NCBI RefSeq assembly: GCF_003426735.1
Contig: NZ_QVON01000008.1
Location: 167,384 to 231,383, forward strand
Length of the DNA: 64,000 bases
From: Arenibacter sp. P308M17
Lineage (GTDB): Bacteria > Bacteroidota > Bacteroidia > Flavobacteriales > Flavobacteriaceae
Direction: 5' to 3'
Positions 46,087 through 55,055 of the stretch are shown piece by piece. The notes under the pieces are model-generated. The model searched no databases and had not been told where the DNA came from. It worked only from the letters and a program-made list of their open reading frames with translations. A program made the position numbers and the translations under genes. How positions within the stretch are numbered: the stretch's first letter is position 1; every line of letters starts with the position of its first letter.

Positions 46087-46953
46087 TTATCCTTTGCTCT
46101 GGCCCTCAACCATTGAGGTCGGGGGTTCTAATAATTCAAAGAATTGATCCAGTTTGGGTAAAATAATAATTTCTGTCCTGCGGTTAATTGCTCGGCCTTC
46201 TGCGATTGTATTGGCTGCCTTGGGAAGGTATTCGGATCTTCCCCCAGCGGTCATTCTTATGGGTAGAACGGCAAATTTAGTTTGCATTAACCTAACAATT
46301 GAGGTTGCTCTTTTTACACTTAAATCCCAGTTATCCGTAATACAGTCCGTAGAAATGGGGACATTATCGGTATGTCCCTCTACTAAAATATCCAGTTCCT
46401 TATGGTCATTGATGATCTTGGCAATTTTACCAATGACTTCTTCTGCCCTATTGCTTATGTTGTAACTTCCAGAACGGAAAAGCATCTTGTCCGAAATAGA
46501 GACATAGACCACTCCCTTTTTCACTTCAATGTTTATGTCCTCGTCCTCAAAATTGTCCAAGGATCGTTTTAGGTTCATGACCAATACTAGATTTATAGAG
46601 TCTTTCCGCTGTATGGAGCTGGTAAGGTCCTTTATATATTTATTCTGCTCGTTTAGGGCTTCCAAAGATTTTTTAATACTTTCCGCTCCCGATTTACTTA
46701 CTACGGACAAATCGGAAAGTCGGGCCAAAAGATCCGTATTGGTACTTTTGAAGTATTCCATTTGTTGCTCCAAGGATTTCGATCTGTTTTTCTCATTGGC
46801 CAATCCTACTTCCAGTAAATTAATTTGGTTCTTACTGCTATTCAATTCATTTTCACAATTTACCGCGCGGCCCTGCATAGCGGTATATTTTTTTTGGCCT
46901 ACACAGGAAGTAAGAAGTGTAAGCACCAATATATAAAGATAATGTGTCCTCAT
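46087..46953 (-). CDS. OmpA-family (MotB-like) lipoprotein
   Basis: 288 aa. Lipoprotein signal ending LLTSC (Cys17), a coiled-coil region (about 35-130), and a C-terminal OmpA/MotB peptidoglycan-binding domain (MLFRSGSYNIS, VEGHTDNVPI, GRAINRRTEIIILP). It should be anchored in the outer membrane and bind the cell wall. Longer coiled coil than Pal; resembles proteins annotated as flagellar motor MotB in non-motile Bacteroidota. A single gene. Confidence 0.9.
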   Translation of the reverse strand: MRTHYLYILVLTLLTSCVGQKKYTAMQGRAVNCENELNSSKNQINLLEVGLANEKNRSKSLEQQMEYFKSTNTDLLARLSDLSVVSKSGAESIKKSLEALNEQNKYIKDLTSSIQRKDSINLVLVMNLKRSLDNFEDEDINIEVKKGVVYVSISDKMLFRSGSYNISNRAEEVIGKIAKIINDHKELDILVEGHTDNVPISTDCITDNWDLSVKRATSIVRLMQTKFAVLPIRMTAGGRSEYLPKAANTIAEGRAINRRTEIIILPKLDQFFELLEPPTSMVEGQSKG

Positions 46954-47283
46954 GCTACAATGTTTATTATATTATATTAGTTGCTCCATAAAGAAAGGCA
47001 TAATTAGGAAGGTGCCCAATGATAAATATCATGAAGGGCGGCACCTTTAAATTTTTGGATATGGGTATCCCTTCTACACCTACTCGAGCTACTTTTTTTG
47101 ATTTATATTATTTTGGTTGATCTCATAACTGACAATGGTCATAGTGTGGTATACGGTTAAGGTATAGTTTTATAGTCCTTATAGGGAATTATAAGTGTTG
47201 TCCACAAAGCAAGACAGGACACAAGGGATATATGGACTTGTATTTTCCTTTCCTACCGGCAGTAATTTAAAAGAGGGGATTCT
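46954..47283. other. Divergent intergenic region
   Basis: 330 bp without a gene between two divergent genes. It should carry both promoters. I did not find a clean consensus promoter, repeat or strong hairpin. Confidence 0.5.
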
Positions 47284-47793
47284 ATGAAAAAGTTTAAAAA
47301 GATACTTCTTGTGTTTTTATCGATTGTAGTGGCCTTATTGGTGTTTATGCTTTGGTATCAAAATGAATTTGCGATGGACAATGTCCAGGAGTACGAGGTA
47401 AATTCCTCTAGGGAAAACTCCAAATTGCTTTTGGCCACACAGGGAAGTGAATTTAAAAATAGGATCACTACCGCCATTGTGGATTATTACAAGAAGGAGT
47501 CGGTATATATCAAGGTAGTGGATGTATCCGCACTGGTGGATGTAGACCCTGGTAATTACGATGCTTTATTGATAATCCACACTTGGGAAAATTGGAAGCC
47601 ACCTTCAGTGGTTAAATCGTTTATGGACAGGACCATTGAATATAGGGACAAGATGGTTGTCCTGACTACATCAGGGGAAGGCTCCTACAAAATGGAGGGA
47701 GTGGATGCTTTTACCGGAGAATCTATTTTGGACGAGACTCCCAAGTATGTGGGGAAAATAATTAAAAAATTGAACCCGTTATTAAAGTTATAA
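47284..47793 (+). CDS. Membrane-anchored flavodoxin-like protein
   Basis: 169 aa. One N-terminal membrane helix (about 7-25), then a compact alpha/beta domain: KLLLATQGSEFKNRI resembles the flavodoxin phosphate loop, YDALLIIHTWENWKPP the second loop and MVVLTTSGEGSYK the third. This pattern suggests a flavodoxin-like fold facing the periplasm or cytoplasm. Binding of FMN is not proven. It precedes the phospholipid synthase-like gene by about 50 bp. Confidence 0.65.
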   Translation: MKKFKKILLVFLSIVVALLVFMLWYQNEFAMDNVQEYEVNSSRENSKLLLATQGSEFKNRITTAIVDYYKKESVYIKVVDVSALVDVDPGNYDALLIIHTWENWKPPSVVKSFMDRTIEYRDKMVVLTTSGEGSYKMEGVDAFTGESILDETPKYVGKIIKKLNPLLKL

Positions 47794-47844
47794 ATGTTGG
47801 GATAGGGTTTATGATCATAGGATATGAAATGCTGATGAATAGTT

Positions 47845-48441
47845 ATGTATAATTTTAAAAACTTTAATATTGCCGACTGGTTTTCCTTTTATCGAATTAT
47901 GGCCGTACCCTTATTACTTGGTCTAATTTGGTACGGGGAACGCGAATGGTTTAGTTGGATGCTCCTTATAAGTTATGCTACCGATGCCATAGACGGGTTT
48001 TTGGCAAGAAGGTTAAAAATTTCAAGTGCCAGGGGATCTCAATTGGATTCTATAGGGGATCAATTGACCCTTATTATTGGGTTGATAGGTCTGTTCTTTT
48101 TTGAAAATACTTTTATTAGGGATAACCTTATTCTTATTATTATTGCCTTTGTCCCTTACTCGATTCAGATGTCCATTGCTTTTGCCAAATATGGTAAAGC
48201 AACGGCCTTTCACACCTATTTGGCCAAACTATCTGCCGTTGCCCAGGGGATATTTGTTTTATGGTTGTTATTTTTTGGACCGGTATATTGGTTGTTTTAT
48301 ACAATGATCGTTTTGGGAGTTTTGGAAACAGTTGAAGAAATTACACTTATCTTTATGTATGATAACTGGGTAGAGGATGTAAAAGGTTATTTCTGGGCGT
48401 TAAAGGATAAAAGACGGCTTGTGAATAACAATGACCAGTAG
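47845..48441 (+). CDS. CDP-alcohol phosphatidyltransferase
   Basis: 198 aa, inner membrane, about six helices. The catalytic motif D-x2-D-G-x2-A-R-x8-G-x3-D-x3-D is complete: Asp47, Asp50, Gly51, Ala54, Arg55, Gly64, Asp68 and Asp72. It transfers a phosphatidyl group from CDP-diacylglycerol to an alcohol; glycerol phosphate, serine or inositol cannot be distinguished by eye. It lies in a + strand run with the phosphoesterase that follows. Confidence 0.92.
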   Translation: MYNFKNFNIADWFSFYRIMAVPLLLGLIWYGEREWFSWMLLISYATDAIDGFLARRLKISSARGSQLDSIGDQLTLIIGLIGLFFFENTFIRDNLILIIIAFVPYSIQMSIAFAKYGKATAFHTYLAKLSAVAQGIFVLWLLFFGPVYWLFYTMIVLGVLETVEEITLIFMYDNWVEDVKGYFWALKDKRRLVNNNDQ

Positions 48442-48455
48442 CAAAAACCCCTGTA

Positions 48456-49673
48456 ATGCGAACCTACACTTTTTTTGCCATAGTCCTTTTATGTTTGGCC
48501 ATTTTATTTATAGATTCCTTGGCCTTCTATTGGCTTACATCTATCATGGAGCCTATTGCCTCTTCCAATATTAAGAACATTATTTATGTCGCTTTTTGGT
48601 TTTTTACCATTGGACTCATTATTTCTATTATGGTGCTGAAGATTAGATTGGAAAGCATATCGCCCTATAGAAAGCAACTACTTATTTCTTCCTTATATGG
48701 ATTAACGGTTTCTTCATTTATTCCCAAACTGATCTTTGTAGTAGTTGTTTCCATACTTTATTTCTCAAATTTTTTGATCAGAGGTGAGAAATCCTTATTG
48801 ATCATTCCTTTAGTGGGCGTTTTTTTTGGGTTTTTACCATTTTTCGTTATTGTGTATGCCGTATTTAGGGCAGTTTACAGATTTAAGGTACATCAAGTTG
48901 TTATAAAATCCGATTTGCTTCCCCAAAATTTTAACGGATTGCGCCTAGTTCAAATATCCGATCTTCATCTGGGCAGTTTCAATTATCGCTATCATATATT
49001 AGAGCGTGCCATCAAAACCATAAATAGTTTAAACCCCGATTTTATTTTTTTTACCGGCGATTTGGTCAATAATTATGCATGGGAATTAAATGGCTGGGGG
49101 GATGTGCTTAAGACCCTGACCGCCCAACAGGGAAAATATTCGGTTTTGGGAAATCATGATTATGGGGATTACAGTAAATGGGAATCGGAAGAAGAGAGAA
49201 AGGGCAATTTTGAGGAGATTAAAGATTTTCATGCCCAAATAGGGTTTAAGCTTTTGTTGAATGAAGCTGAATGTATTGAAATAAATGGTGATAAAATTGC
49301 CATTGTGGGAGTGGAAAACTGGGGGAACCCACCTTTTAAGCAATATGGGGACCTTCAAAAATCCCTACAGGAAGTGGATGGTATCGGGTTTAAAATTTTA
49401 TTGTCGCACGATCCCTCGCATTGGAAGGAGGAAGTGGTGCACAAGACCAATATAGCCCTTACGCTCTCAGGGCATACCCATGGAATGCAGGCGGGGATCA
49501 ACATTAAGAATAAGGCATGGAGTCCCATAAAATATAAATACGAACATTGGGCAGGATTATACCAGGTGGGCCTACAATATCTTTATGTAACCAGAGGATT
49601 AGGGTGGATGGGATTTCCAGGCCGCTTGGGCATGCGTCCGGAAATTACCTTAATAGCACTTGAAAATGAATAG
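48456..49673 (+). CDS. Membrane-anchored calcineurin-like metallophosphoesterase
   Basis: 405 aa. About four membrane helices occupy residues 1-145. The catalytic domain follows with QISDLHLGS, FFTGDLVNN, VLGNHDYGDY, LLSHDPSHW and SGHTHGMQAG, the full metal-binding set of YkuE/YaeI-type phosphoesterases, some of which act on phospholipid or UDP-sugar lipids. Its position 14 bp behind a phospholipid synthase gene supports a role at the membrane, but this is inference. Confidence 0.9.
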   Translation: MRTYTFFAIVLLCLAILFIDSLAFYWLTSIMEPIASSNIKNIIYVAFWFFTIGLIISIMVLKIRLESISPYRKQLLISSLYGLTVSSFIPKLIFVVVVSILYFSNFLIRGEKSLLIIPLVGVFFGFLPFFVIVYAVFRAVYRFKVHQVVIKSDLLPQNFNGLRLVQISDLHLGSFNYRYHILERAIKTINSLNPDFIFFTGDLVNNYAWELNGWGDVLKTLTAQQGKYSVLGNHDYGDYSKWESEEERKGNFEEIKDFHAQIGFKLLLNEAECIEINGDKIAIVGVENWGNPPFKQYGDLQKSLQEVDGIGFKILLSHDPSHWKEEVVHKTNIALTLSGHTHGMQAGINIKNKAWSPIKYKYEHWAGLYQVGLQYLYVTRGLGWMGFPGRLGMRPEITLIALENE

Positions 49674-49711
49674 GGAACCATTTTTTATCTATGCCCAGGC
49701 CATAACTGGTT

Positions 49712-50710
49712 TTAAGGGGTTTGTTCATCAATTTTTTCCAACTCCATTTTTTTCTCTTTTTCCTTCTTTTTGAAGTAGCGGCGGGTGAGGAAATTATGTT
49801 TTAAGGCTTCCGTCACTTCATTGAAATTTTTTACTCCTTCCGTAACGTTTTCCATACTGGTTTCCAGCTGCCGTACCAGTACGGTGTCTGTGGCCAAATA
49901 GTTAATGGCCCCCTTCCCTGTTTTAATATCCCCGATGACCGCATTTAAGTTCATGGACATTTTTTCGATCTCAAGGCTGGAGTTTTCTAGATGCGAAATT
50001 ACATTCCTCATTTTATTGCCGGAAATAGAGTCCTTTAGGAGAACTCCTGTAGCGCTATTCTCAAAATCGAGCTGTTTTACAATTTGGTTTATTTGAACGA
50101 TCATTTTGTTGGCTTCACTACTGGTATGTTTCAGATTCGCAATGGTTTGGTGCAGATCCTTGGCCATTAGGGAGTCGTTCAGCAATCTGCCAAAAGTGCC
50201 TTTGCCCTGGGTCAACGATCTTGTTACCTTTAGCAGGTCCTGTGTCAACAAAGCCGCATTTTCATTGGTTTGGTTAAGGGTGTTCAGCATATCTTGGGTA
50301 GCCACCCGGCTAAAGGATTGTAATTCGTCGCCTAGCTCAATGTGGGCGGATTTTCCTTCACCCGGAACAATATTGATGAGCATACTGCCCACCAGGCCAT
50401 CGGAACCTATAGTGGCAACGGCATCTTTTTTAATGTGATTTTTCACTTTTTCCTCTATGATCATATGCACACGAATGGTAGTATCGTTGATCATTTCAAT
50501 TTTGTTCACTGTGCCTACTTTTATACCTGAAAAGCGAACATTATTCCCATTTTGAAGTCCGTTGGCATTCTTAAAGATGGCACTTATGGGTATGGTCTTT
50601 CCAAACATATTCTGTCTGTTTCCTATTAGATAGGTCGCTACCACAAGTAGGGCCGTACCGAGGACGACGAATATTCCGAGTTTCAAATTTTCTAATTTTG
50701 TCTTTGCCAT
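49712..50710 (-). CDS. mlaD: MlaD-type MCE-domain lipid transport protein
   Basis: 332 aa from the ATG at 50710, which gives MAKTKLENLKLG directly before the single membrane helix (about 12-30); an upstream in-frame ATG at 50785 overlaps mlaF. The MCE domain (about 36-115) has ANGLQNGNNVRFSGIKVGTV and GSDGLVGSMLINI. The C-terminal 200 residues form a long coiled coil, as in MCE proteins of Bacteroidota. It is the periplasmic part of the retrograde phospholipid transporter. Confidence 0.92.
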   Translation of the reverse strand: MAKTKLENLKLGIFVVLGTALLVVATYLIGNRQNMFGKTIPISAIFKNANGLQNGNNVRFSGIKVGTVNKIEMINDTTIRVHMIIEEKVKNHIKKDAVATIGSDGLVGSMLINIVPGEGKSAHIELGDELQSFSRVATQDMLNTLNQTNENAALLTQDLLKVTRSLTQGKGTFGRLLNDSLMAKDLHQTIANLKHTSSEANKMIVQINQIVKQLDFENSATGVLLKDSISGNKMRNVISHLENSSLEIEKMSMNLNAVIGDIKTGKGAINYLATDTVLVRQLETSMENVTEGVKNFNEVTEALKHNFLTRRYFKKKEKEKKMELEKIDEQTP

Positions 50711-50714
50711 AATA

Positions 50715-51509
50715 TTATTTTTTAAAAAACGCCTCCACTTTTGGATCGGTAGATTGTGATAATTGCGAATAGGTGCCTTCGGCATAATTTATGCCGTCTA
50801 CCAAGAGTATCATCCGTTCGGAAATTACTCGGGCACAATCCACATCATGGGTTATGATCAGTGAAGATGTGCCGTATTTTTTTTGTATGGAACGCATAAG
50901 TTCTATAATCTCTTTGGAAGTAATGGGGTCCAGGCCGCTGGTAGGTTCGTCATAGAGGATTACCTTTGGTTTTAGTATTAGGGTACGTGCCAGGGCTACC
51001 CTTCTTTTCATACCCCCGGACAATTCTTCAGGCATTAGATCTATGGTGTGTGCCAAGCCAACATTTTCTAGGGCTTCCCGTACCAGCGGTTCGGTATTTG
51101 TAACCTCTCCCAATTTTTCTTTGTGCCTTCGCATGGGAAATTCCAAATTTTCGCGTACCGTCATGGAATCGTATAGCGCGCTACCCTGAAAAAGAAATCC
51201 GATATCCGAACGCAGTTCGTCCAGTGTTTGTTGGTCCAAGGAGTTGATTTCCTTGCCCAGAACCTTAACCGTTCCGCTATCGGGCTTTTCCAAGCCAACA
51301 AGGCATTTGATCATTACGGATTTCCCGGAGCCCGATTTCCCCATGACCACCAGATTTTCCCCTTCCTGCAGTGTCATGTTGAATCCGTTTAGGACAAGGT
51401 TGTCCCCAAAACTTTTATAAAGGTCTTTGATTTCTATTACCGCCTTCCCGTGTTGGGCATATTCGCTGAAATTTGTTATTTGGTCCGGGTCTGTCATATT
51501 AAAGCTCAT
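50715..51509 (-). CDS. mlaF: Mla-type ABC transporter ATP-binding protein
   Basis: 264 aa. Walker A MGKSGSGKSVMIKC (about 57-70), signature ELSGGMKRRVALART, Walker B KVILYDEPTSGLDP and the ITHDVD switch are present. It overlaps mlaE by 11 bp and is followed by mlaD after 4 bp, so the three genes form one operon. It drives phospholipid movement between outer and inner membranes. Confidence 0.94.
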   Translation of the reverse strand: MSFNMTDPDQITNFSEYAQHGKAVIEIKDLYKSFGDNLVLNGFNMTLQEGENLVVMGKSGSGKSVMIKCLVGLEKPDSGTVKVLGKEINSLDQQTLDELRSDIGFLFQGSALYDSMTVRENLEFPMRRHKEKLGEVTNTEPLVREALENVGLAHTIDLMPEELSGGMKRRVALARTLILKPKVILYDEPTSGLDPITSKEIIELMRSIQKKYGTSSLIITHDVDCARVISERMILLVDGINYAEGTYSQLSQSTDPKVEAFFKK

Positions 51510-52287
51510 AAAAAATATCGGATATAAATACGGCTATAAAATCTATTACAAACAGAAGTAAGGATGCCATTACTACTGCGGTATTGGCGGCCACCCCTAC
51601 ACCCGCAGTTCCTTTTTTTGAATAATAGCCTTTATAGCAGCCTACCAATCCTATTGCAAAGCCAAAAAAGAACGATTTTATGGTGGCCGGTACCAGGTCA
51701 CTAAAGGACAAGGCATCGAAGACCGTATTAAAGTAAAGTTGAAAGGAAACACCTCCTTTTAGATTCTCTACCAGTGCCGATCCATAAAGAGCGACCAAAT
51801 CCCCATATATTACCAAAATAGGGAGCATTAAAGTGGTCGCCATTATCCGGGTTATTACCAAATACTTAAAGGGGTTGGTCCCGGAGACTTCCATGGCATC
51901 AATTTGTTCAGTAACCCGCATGGATCCTAATTCGGCCCCTATCCCCGATGCAATTCGGCCTGCACAGATCAGGGCCGTAATTACAGGCCCTATTTCCCTT
52001 ACAATGGATATTCCGACCATGTTGGGCATCCAGGAGACTGCTCCAAATTGAATCAGGGTGGGCCTGGATTGCAAGGTAAGCACCAGGCCAATGATAAAGC
52101 CGGTTACCGTTACCAGTGTCAGGGACCTATTTCCCATTTGATAACATTGGCGCATTAGTTCCTTAAACTCGAATGGAGGTTTTAAGACTTCCTTAAAAAA
52201 TCGGGCAGCAAAATGGGAGAGATCCCCAATCTCCATAAAAAATTCTTTCATCCCTTTAAATAATGTAGATGTGTTGCCCATACCCAT
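51499..52287 (-). CDS. mlaE: MlaE-family ABC permease
   Basis: 262 aa with five to six membrane segments. The MlaE signature GRIASGIGAELGSMRVTEQIDAMEVSGTNP region is complete (about 108-138, written here in part). It is the inner-membrane permease of the phospholipid transporter and the first gene of the operon. Length is typical. Confidence 0.94.
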   Translation of the reverse strand: MGMGNTSTLFKGMKEFFMEIGDLSHFAARFFKEVLKPPFEFKELMRQCYQMGNRSLTLVTVTGFIIGLVLTLQSRPTLIQFGAVSWMPNMVGISIVREIGPVITALICAGRIASGIGAELGSMRVTEQIDAMEVSGTNPFKYLVITRIMATTLMLPILVIYGDLVALYGSALVENLKGGVSFQLYFNTVFDALSFSDLVPATIKSFFFGFAIGLVGCYKGYYSKKGTAGVGVAANTAVVMASLLLFVIDFIAVFISDIFYEL

Positions 52288-52375
52288 ATCCCTTTGAAAG
52301 GGACTATTTCATCAAAGATAGCATGAATGAAAAGGGTCTAAAATGAGGAATGTCATATGGAAGGGTGTGACCATA

Positions 52376-52440
52376 GTTGGCATAGGGCAGGGGGCAGTGA
52401 AATCCTATTTGTGCCAATTGCTTACTGCTCAAAGCCAACC
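52376..52440. repeat. Dispersed noncoding repeat, decayed inverted copy
   Basis: GGCAGTGAAATCC followed by TGTGCCAA is the reverse complement of the start of the repeat at 12278 and 33522. The rest has diverged. It lies in the 222-bp gap between mlaE and the Fur gene. Confidence 0.45.
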
Positions 52441-52509
52441 CATCTCAAGTCCCTGCCCTGCCACTTCCTTTATTGTAAAATAGCCTTAATTAACCTTGTT
52501 AGGAGGGGG

Positions 52510-52953
52510 TTACGATTTTTGGATCTTTTCTCCGTAGAAAAAGAGGGAATGTTTATCTATTTTTATATTGAACACATCTTCAATGGTCTCCTTGATGGAT
52601 TCGATACGCGGGTCACTAAATTCTAGTATCTCACCGGTATCCGTTAATATAACATGATCGTGCCCGCTCTTAAAAAGGGATTTTTCGTAATAGGCCACCT
52701 TGTTGCCAAACTGATGTTTGCGTACCAAACGGCATTCCAATAGAAGCTCCATGGTGTTGTAAAGGGTGGCCCGACTTACCCTATAATTCTTATTTTTCAT
52801 TAAAATATAGAGGGAATCAATATCCAAATGTCGGTCTGCATTATAGACTTCTTCCAGAATGGCATATCGCTCTGGAGTTTTTCGGTGACCATTTTCTTCA
52901 AGAAATGCCTTGAAAACTCCTTTGGTAATTATTAGACTACTTTCACAGGCCAT
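52510..52953 (-). CDS. Fur-family transcriptional regulator
   Basis: 147 aa. The winged helix (about 15-85) contains [14 protein letters not shown] and [15 protein letters not shown], the usual DNA-recognition region. The dimer/metal domain has the [16 protein letters not shown] segment, where the CxxC zinc pair of E. coli Fur is absent, as in many Bacteroidota Fur proteins. It is the likely iron-dependent repressor for the haem locus that follows 0.1-6 kb away. Fur, Zur and PerR cannot be separated by eye. Confidence 0.9.
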   Translation of the reverse strand: MACESSLIITKGVFKAFLEENGHRKTPERYAILEEVYNADRHLDIDSLYILMKNKNYRVSRATLYNTMELLLECRLVRKHQFGNKVAYYEKSLFKSGHDHVILTDTGEILEFSDPRIESIKETIEDVFNIKIDKHSLFFYGEKIQKS

Positions 52954-53057
52954 GGCTTATTGTTTTGGATTATTATTTTTATAAAACTTTATATTTTTTG
53001 TAAATGTGGACTGGTGTTATGTTAAGGATGTTTTGTCATTTCACGGTTAACTTAACA

Positions 53058-53411
53058 CTAATTTAAATAGGTATTATAATCTATTTCCGATACGGAAATG
53101 GGGATATTTGGTTTTGGGGCATGCTGAAAGATAATGTCTTTTAGTGAGTTTAACTCTTGTTGGTCGAACATTAGCACCAAATTTTGTTGTACGGTCTGTA
53201 TCGGGATTTTGCGTTTATGGTAGGCCCTTCCACAACATGCTTTCCAGTATTCTATATCAATTTCAACAACAAATTTTTGAAAGGCCTTTAATTCCCGCTG
53301 CGTAAATTCAATATAAATATTATTGAAGTGTAACTGAAAAACATTGCAATGGGAGCAATAATCCAGTTGTCCGTGGCAATTTTTAGATAAGGTATTGATA
53401 TTGTGACACAT
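53058..53411 (-). CDS. Small cysteine-containing protein, DUF6686-like
   Basis: 117 aa. Paired cysteines in LDYCSHCNVFQLHFNN and YWKACCGRAYHKRKIPI, followed by QQNLVLMFDQQELNSL. This resembles what I remember of the DUF6686 family from Flavobacteriia, often next to iron genes. The cysteines could bind metal. It lies between the Fur gene and the DUF2271 gene on the same strand. Family name is from memory. Confidence 0.6.
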   Translation of the reverse strand: MCHNINTLSKNCHGQLDYCSHCNVFQLHFNNIYIEFTQRELKAFQKFVVEIDIEYWKACCGRAYHKRKIPIQTVQQNLVLMFDQQELNSLKDIIFQHAPKPNIPISVSEIDYNTYLN

Positions 53412-53549
53412 AGTTTCATTAGTTTTGGTAGCCGTCCATCAAGGGGCGGTCAAATACTTCAGTCTTCATTTCATCAAGGGTCTTAAGAACAAGCTGTTTC
53501 CTTTTTAGGGAGGCGCACCGCATAATAATAAGGTAGTTAACCTATACTG

Positions 53550-54047
53550 CTACTGGGGCATCATTCTAATATAGCGTATCCATCCCTTGCCCTCTATTTG
53601 GGCCTTTAGGTTTTCTGTTGTCAGGTCGATCTGGGCATCTATCTTATAATATTCCTGGTCCTCTACGGCGGTTTCAAACCGGAGCCCATATCCCCTATCT
53701 ATTTTATGGGTAGGAATATTGATGATACTCAAGGAACGTTCCCCACCGGAAATGGTCTCGCCGGAAATGGCATCGATATTGGGCCTTCGCCTACCATAAA
53801 ACTGCCACCAGCCGCTAATCTCGCTATACCATTGCGGGTCCTTGCCCTGTACATAAAGCGTTTCCTCATAATCCCCGGCAGGATTAATAAGCGAAACGAC
53901 CAGATAGGCTCCTTCCCCGGTATAATTTACCATTTGGATCATGCATTTTACCGGGGTCCTTTCATTTATAGTTGTAAAAGCGAATAGGCTTAACATAATG
54001 GTTATGGCCAGGGCAGGGAATAGGATCGGATTTCTATTAAATGGCAT
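53550..54047 (-). CDS. DUF2271 domain periplasmic protein
   Basis: 165 aa with an N-terminal signal segment (about 1-25). The body fits DUF2271: AYLVVSLINPAGDYEETLYV, SGWWQFYGRRRPNIDAIS and the GERSLSIINIPTH stretch. These proteins usually accompany PepSY-type or haem/iron uptake genes. It lies 1 bp behind the DUF6607 gene, so the two are co-transcribed, and they diverge from the TonB receptor. Confidence 0.8.
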   Translation of the reverse strand: MPFNRNPILFPALAITIMLSLFAFTTINERTPVKCMIQMVNYTGEGAYLVVSLINPAGDYEETLYVQGKDPQWYSEISGWWQFYGRRRPNIDAISGETISGGERSLSIINIPTHKIDRGYGLRFETAVEDQEYYKIDAQIDLTTENLKAQIEGKGWIRYIRMMPQ

Positions 54048-54048
54048 C

Positions 54049-54951
54049 TTAAGGCTTTATTACAAAGGACTCGATGATGGGATCTATCTCTTGGGCCTGG
54101 GTAATGGTATCATCAAATAAGTGCTTGTACAGTACTTTATTATCTACCTTTTCCTTTAACGCCAAATCTTTCTTTCGGGCAAAGACCTCTTCCCATTTGT
54201 TGCGAACGGTTGCCCATTTTGCTTGGTGTTCCTTCCACCAATCTGCCGCGGCCTGGCAACGGACATCGTCCACACGTTTGTATACGTTGTATCCTTTTTC
54301 TTTGGCCAACAGGAAATCTTCGGCATTTTTGGTACGTACCAGTTTGTCGTTATCCTGGTCATGAATCCATCCAAATTCGGTAATTTCATGTCTATTGCCG
54401 CGCACCAGAACATTGTAATCGCTACGGGTAGTATATTCACGACGGGCCAAGGGAGCCGGGGTAGTGTTTTCCCAATAGCTTTTCCCATCTACGTGTACCC
54501 AACTGGCAGAGCCTTCATATCTGGGGCTGTCATCTACCTGGTACACTTTTTGTGTCCATTGTCCCTCTACTTCCTTTTTCGGTTTTTGCACGTAATCCCA
54601 TTGGTTATCCCCTTGGTATATATACAAATCCTGGTTCCCATATAACCAATCCTGGCGCCAGTGCTTTACAATATAAGGTTCTGCCGGATTTCCCACTTGT
54701 AGAATATGCTGTATGACCACTTTATTTTTTTCATCGGTAACCAGTTGGGCCCATTCAAGGCCTTTGTCCAATTTGGTTTCTGAAGGTTTGTATAGTGAAT
54801 CCTGACTATAATTAAAGGTTTCGGCAAAATTGAAGGTCACTTCAAAGCAGCCACACATTTTCTTAATGGCTTCGGCATCCTGTGTTTTTTTGTTCTGGGC
54901 AGAAAGAAGGCCCGCTATGAGGAAGGGTAGTATGTAAATGGTGTTTTTCAT
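54049..54951 (-). CDS. DUF6607-family secreted protein
   Basis: 300 aa with a signal peptide (to AQN at about 20). KKMCGCFEVTFNFAETF at residues about 30-46 and the WRQDWLYGNQDLYIYQGDNQW segment are what I recall of DUF6607. Tryptophan and tyrosine content is high. Function unknown; placement opposite the TonB receptor gene suggests a role in haem or iron uptake. Confidence 0.75.
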   Translation of the reverse strand: MKNTIYILPFLIAGLLSAQNKKTQDAEAIKKMCGCFEVTFNFAETFNYSQDSLYKPSETKLDKGLEWAQLVTDEKNKVVIQHILQVGNPAEPYIVKHWRQDWLYGNQDLYIYQGDNQWDYVQKPKKEVEGQWTQKVYQVDDSPRYEGSASWVHVDGKSYWENTTPAPLARREYTTRSDYNVLVRGNRHEITEFGWIHDQDNDKLVRTKNAEDFLLAKEKGYNVYKRVDDVRCQAAADWWKEHQAKWATVRNKWEEVFARKKDLALKEKVDNKVLYKHLFDDTITQAQEIDPIIESFVIKP

Positions 54952-54977
54952 TATGTAGGTGTTAGATTAATTTTTTA

Positions 54978-54985
54978 CAAAAATA
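54978..54985 (-). promoter_or_regulatory. -7 element of the DUF6607-DUF2271 promoter
   Basis: On the - strand TATTTTTG fits TANNTTTG. The expected upstream TTG is not present at 19 bp, as may happen in regulated promoters. Confidence 0.45.
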
Positions 54986-54993
54986 GTATTTTT

Positions 54994-55055
54994 ATTTAGA
55001 TTGATTAAAAATAAGAAATATATTTGTCCATAATTTATTCTTAATGAATCTAAAT
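54994..55055. promoter_or_regulatory. Fur-box-like inverted repeat in the divergent haem-locus promoter
   Basis: ATTTAGATTGATTAA (54994-55008) and TTAATGAATCTAAAT (55041-55055) are inverted repeats with 14 of 15 bases matching. The left arm overlaps the - strand promoter region and the right arm overlaps the TonB receptor start codon. The arms are rich in the A/T pattern of iron-box operators. A Fur regulator is encoded 2 kb away. Confidence 0.5.
55019..55026 (+). promoter_or_regulatory. -7 element of the TonB receptor promoter
   Basis: TATATTTG fits TANNTTTG exactly, between the two arms of the inverted repeat. Transcription would start near 55033, leaving a very short leader. Confidence 0.5.

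Noticed and set aside
52357..52626. 89-codon frame upstream of and within the Fur gene region
   Set aside because: Antisense to Fur for half its length and across a decayed repeat.
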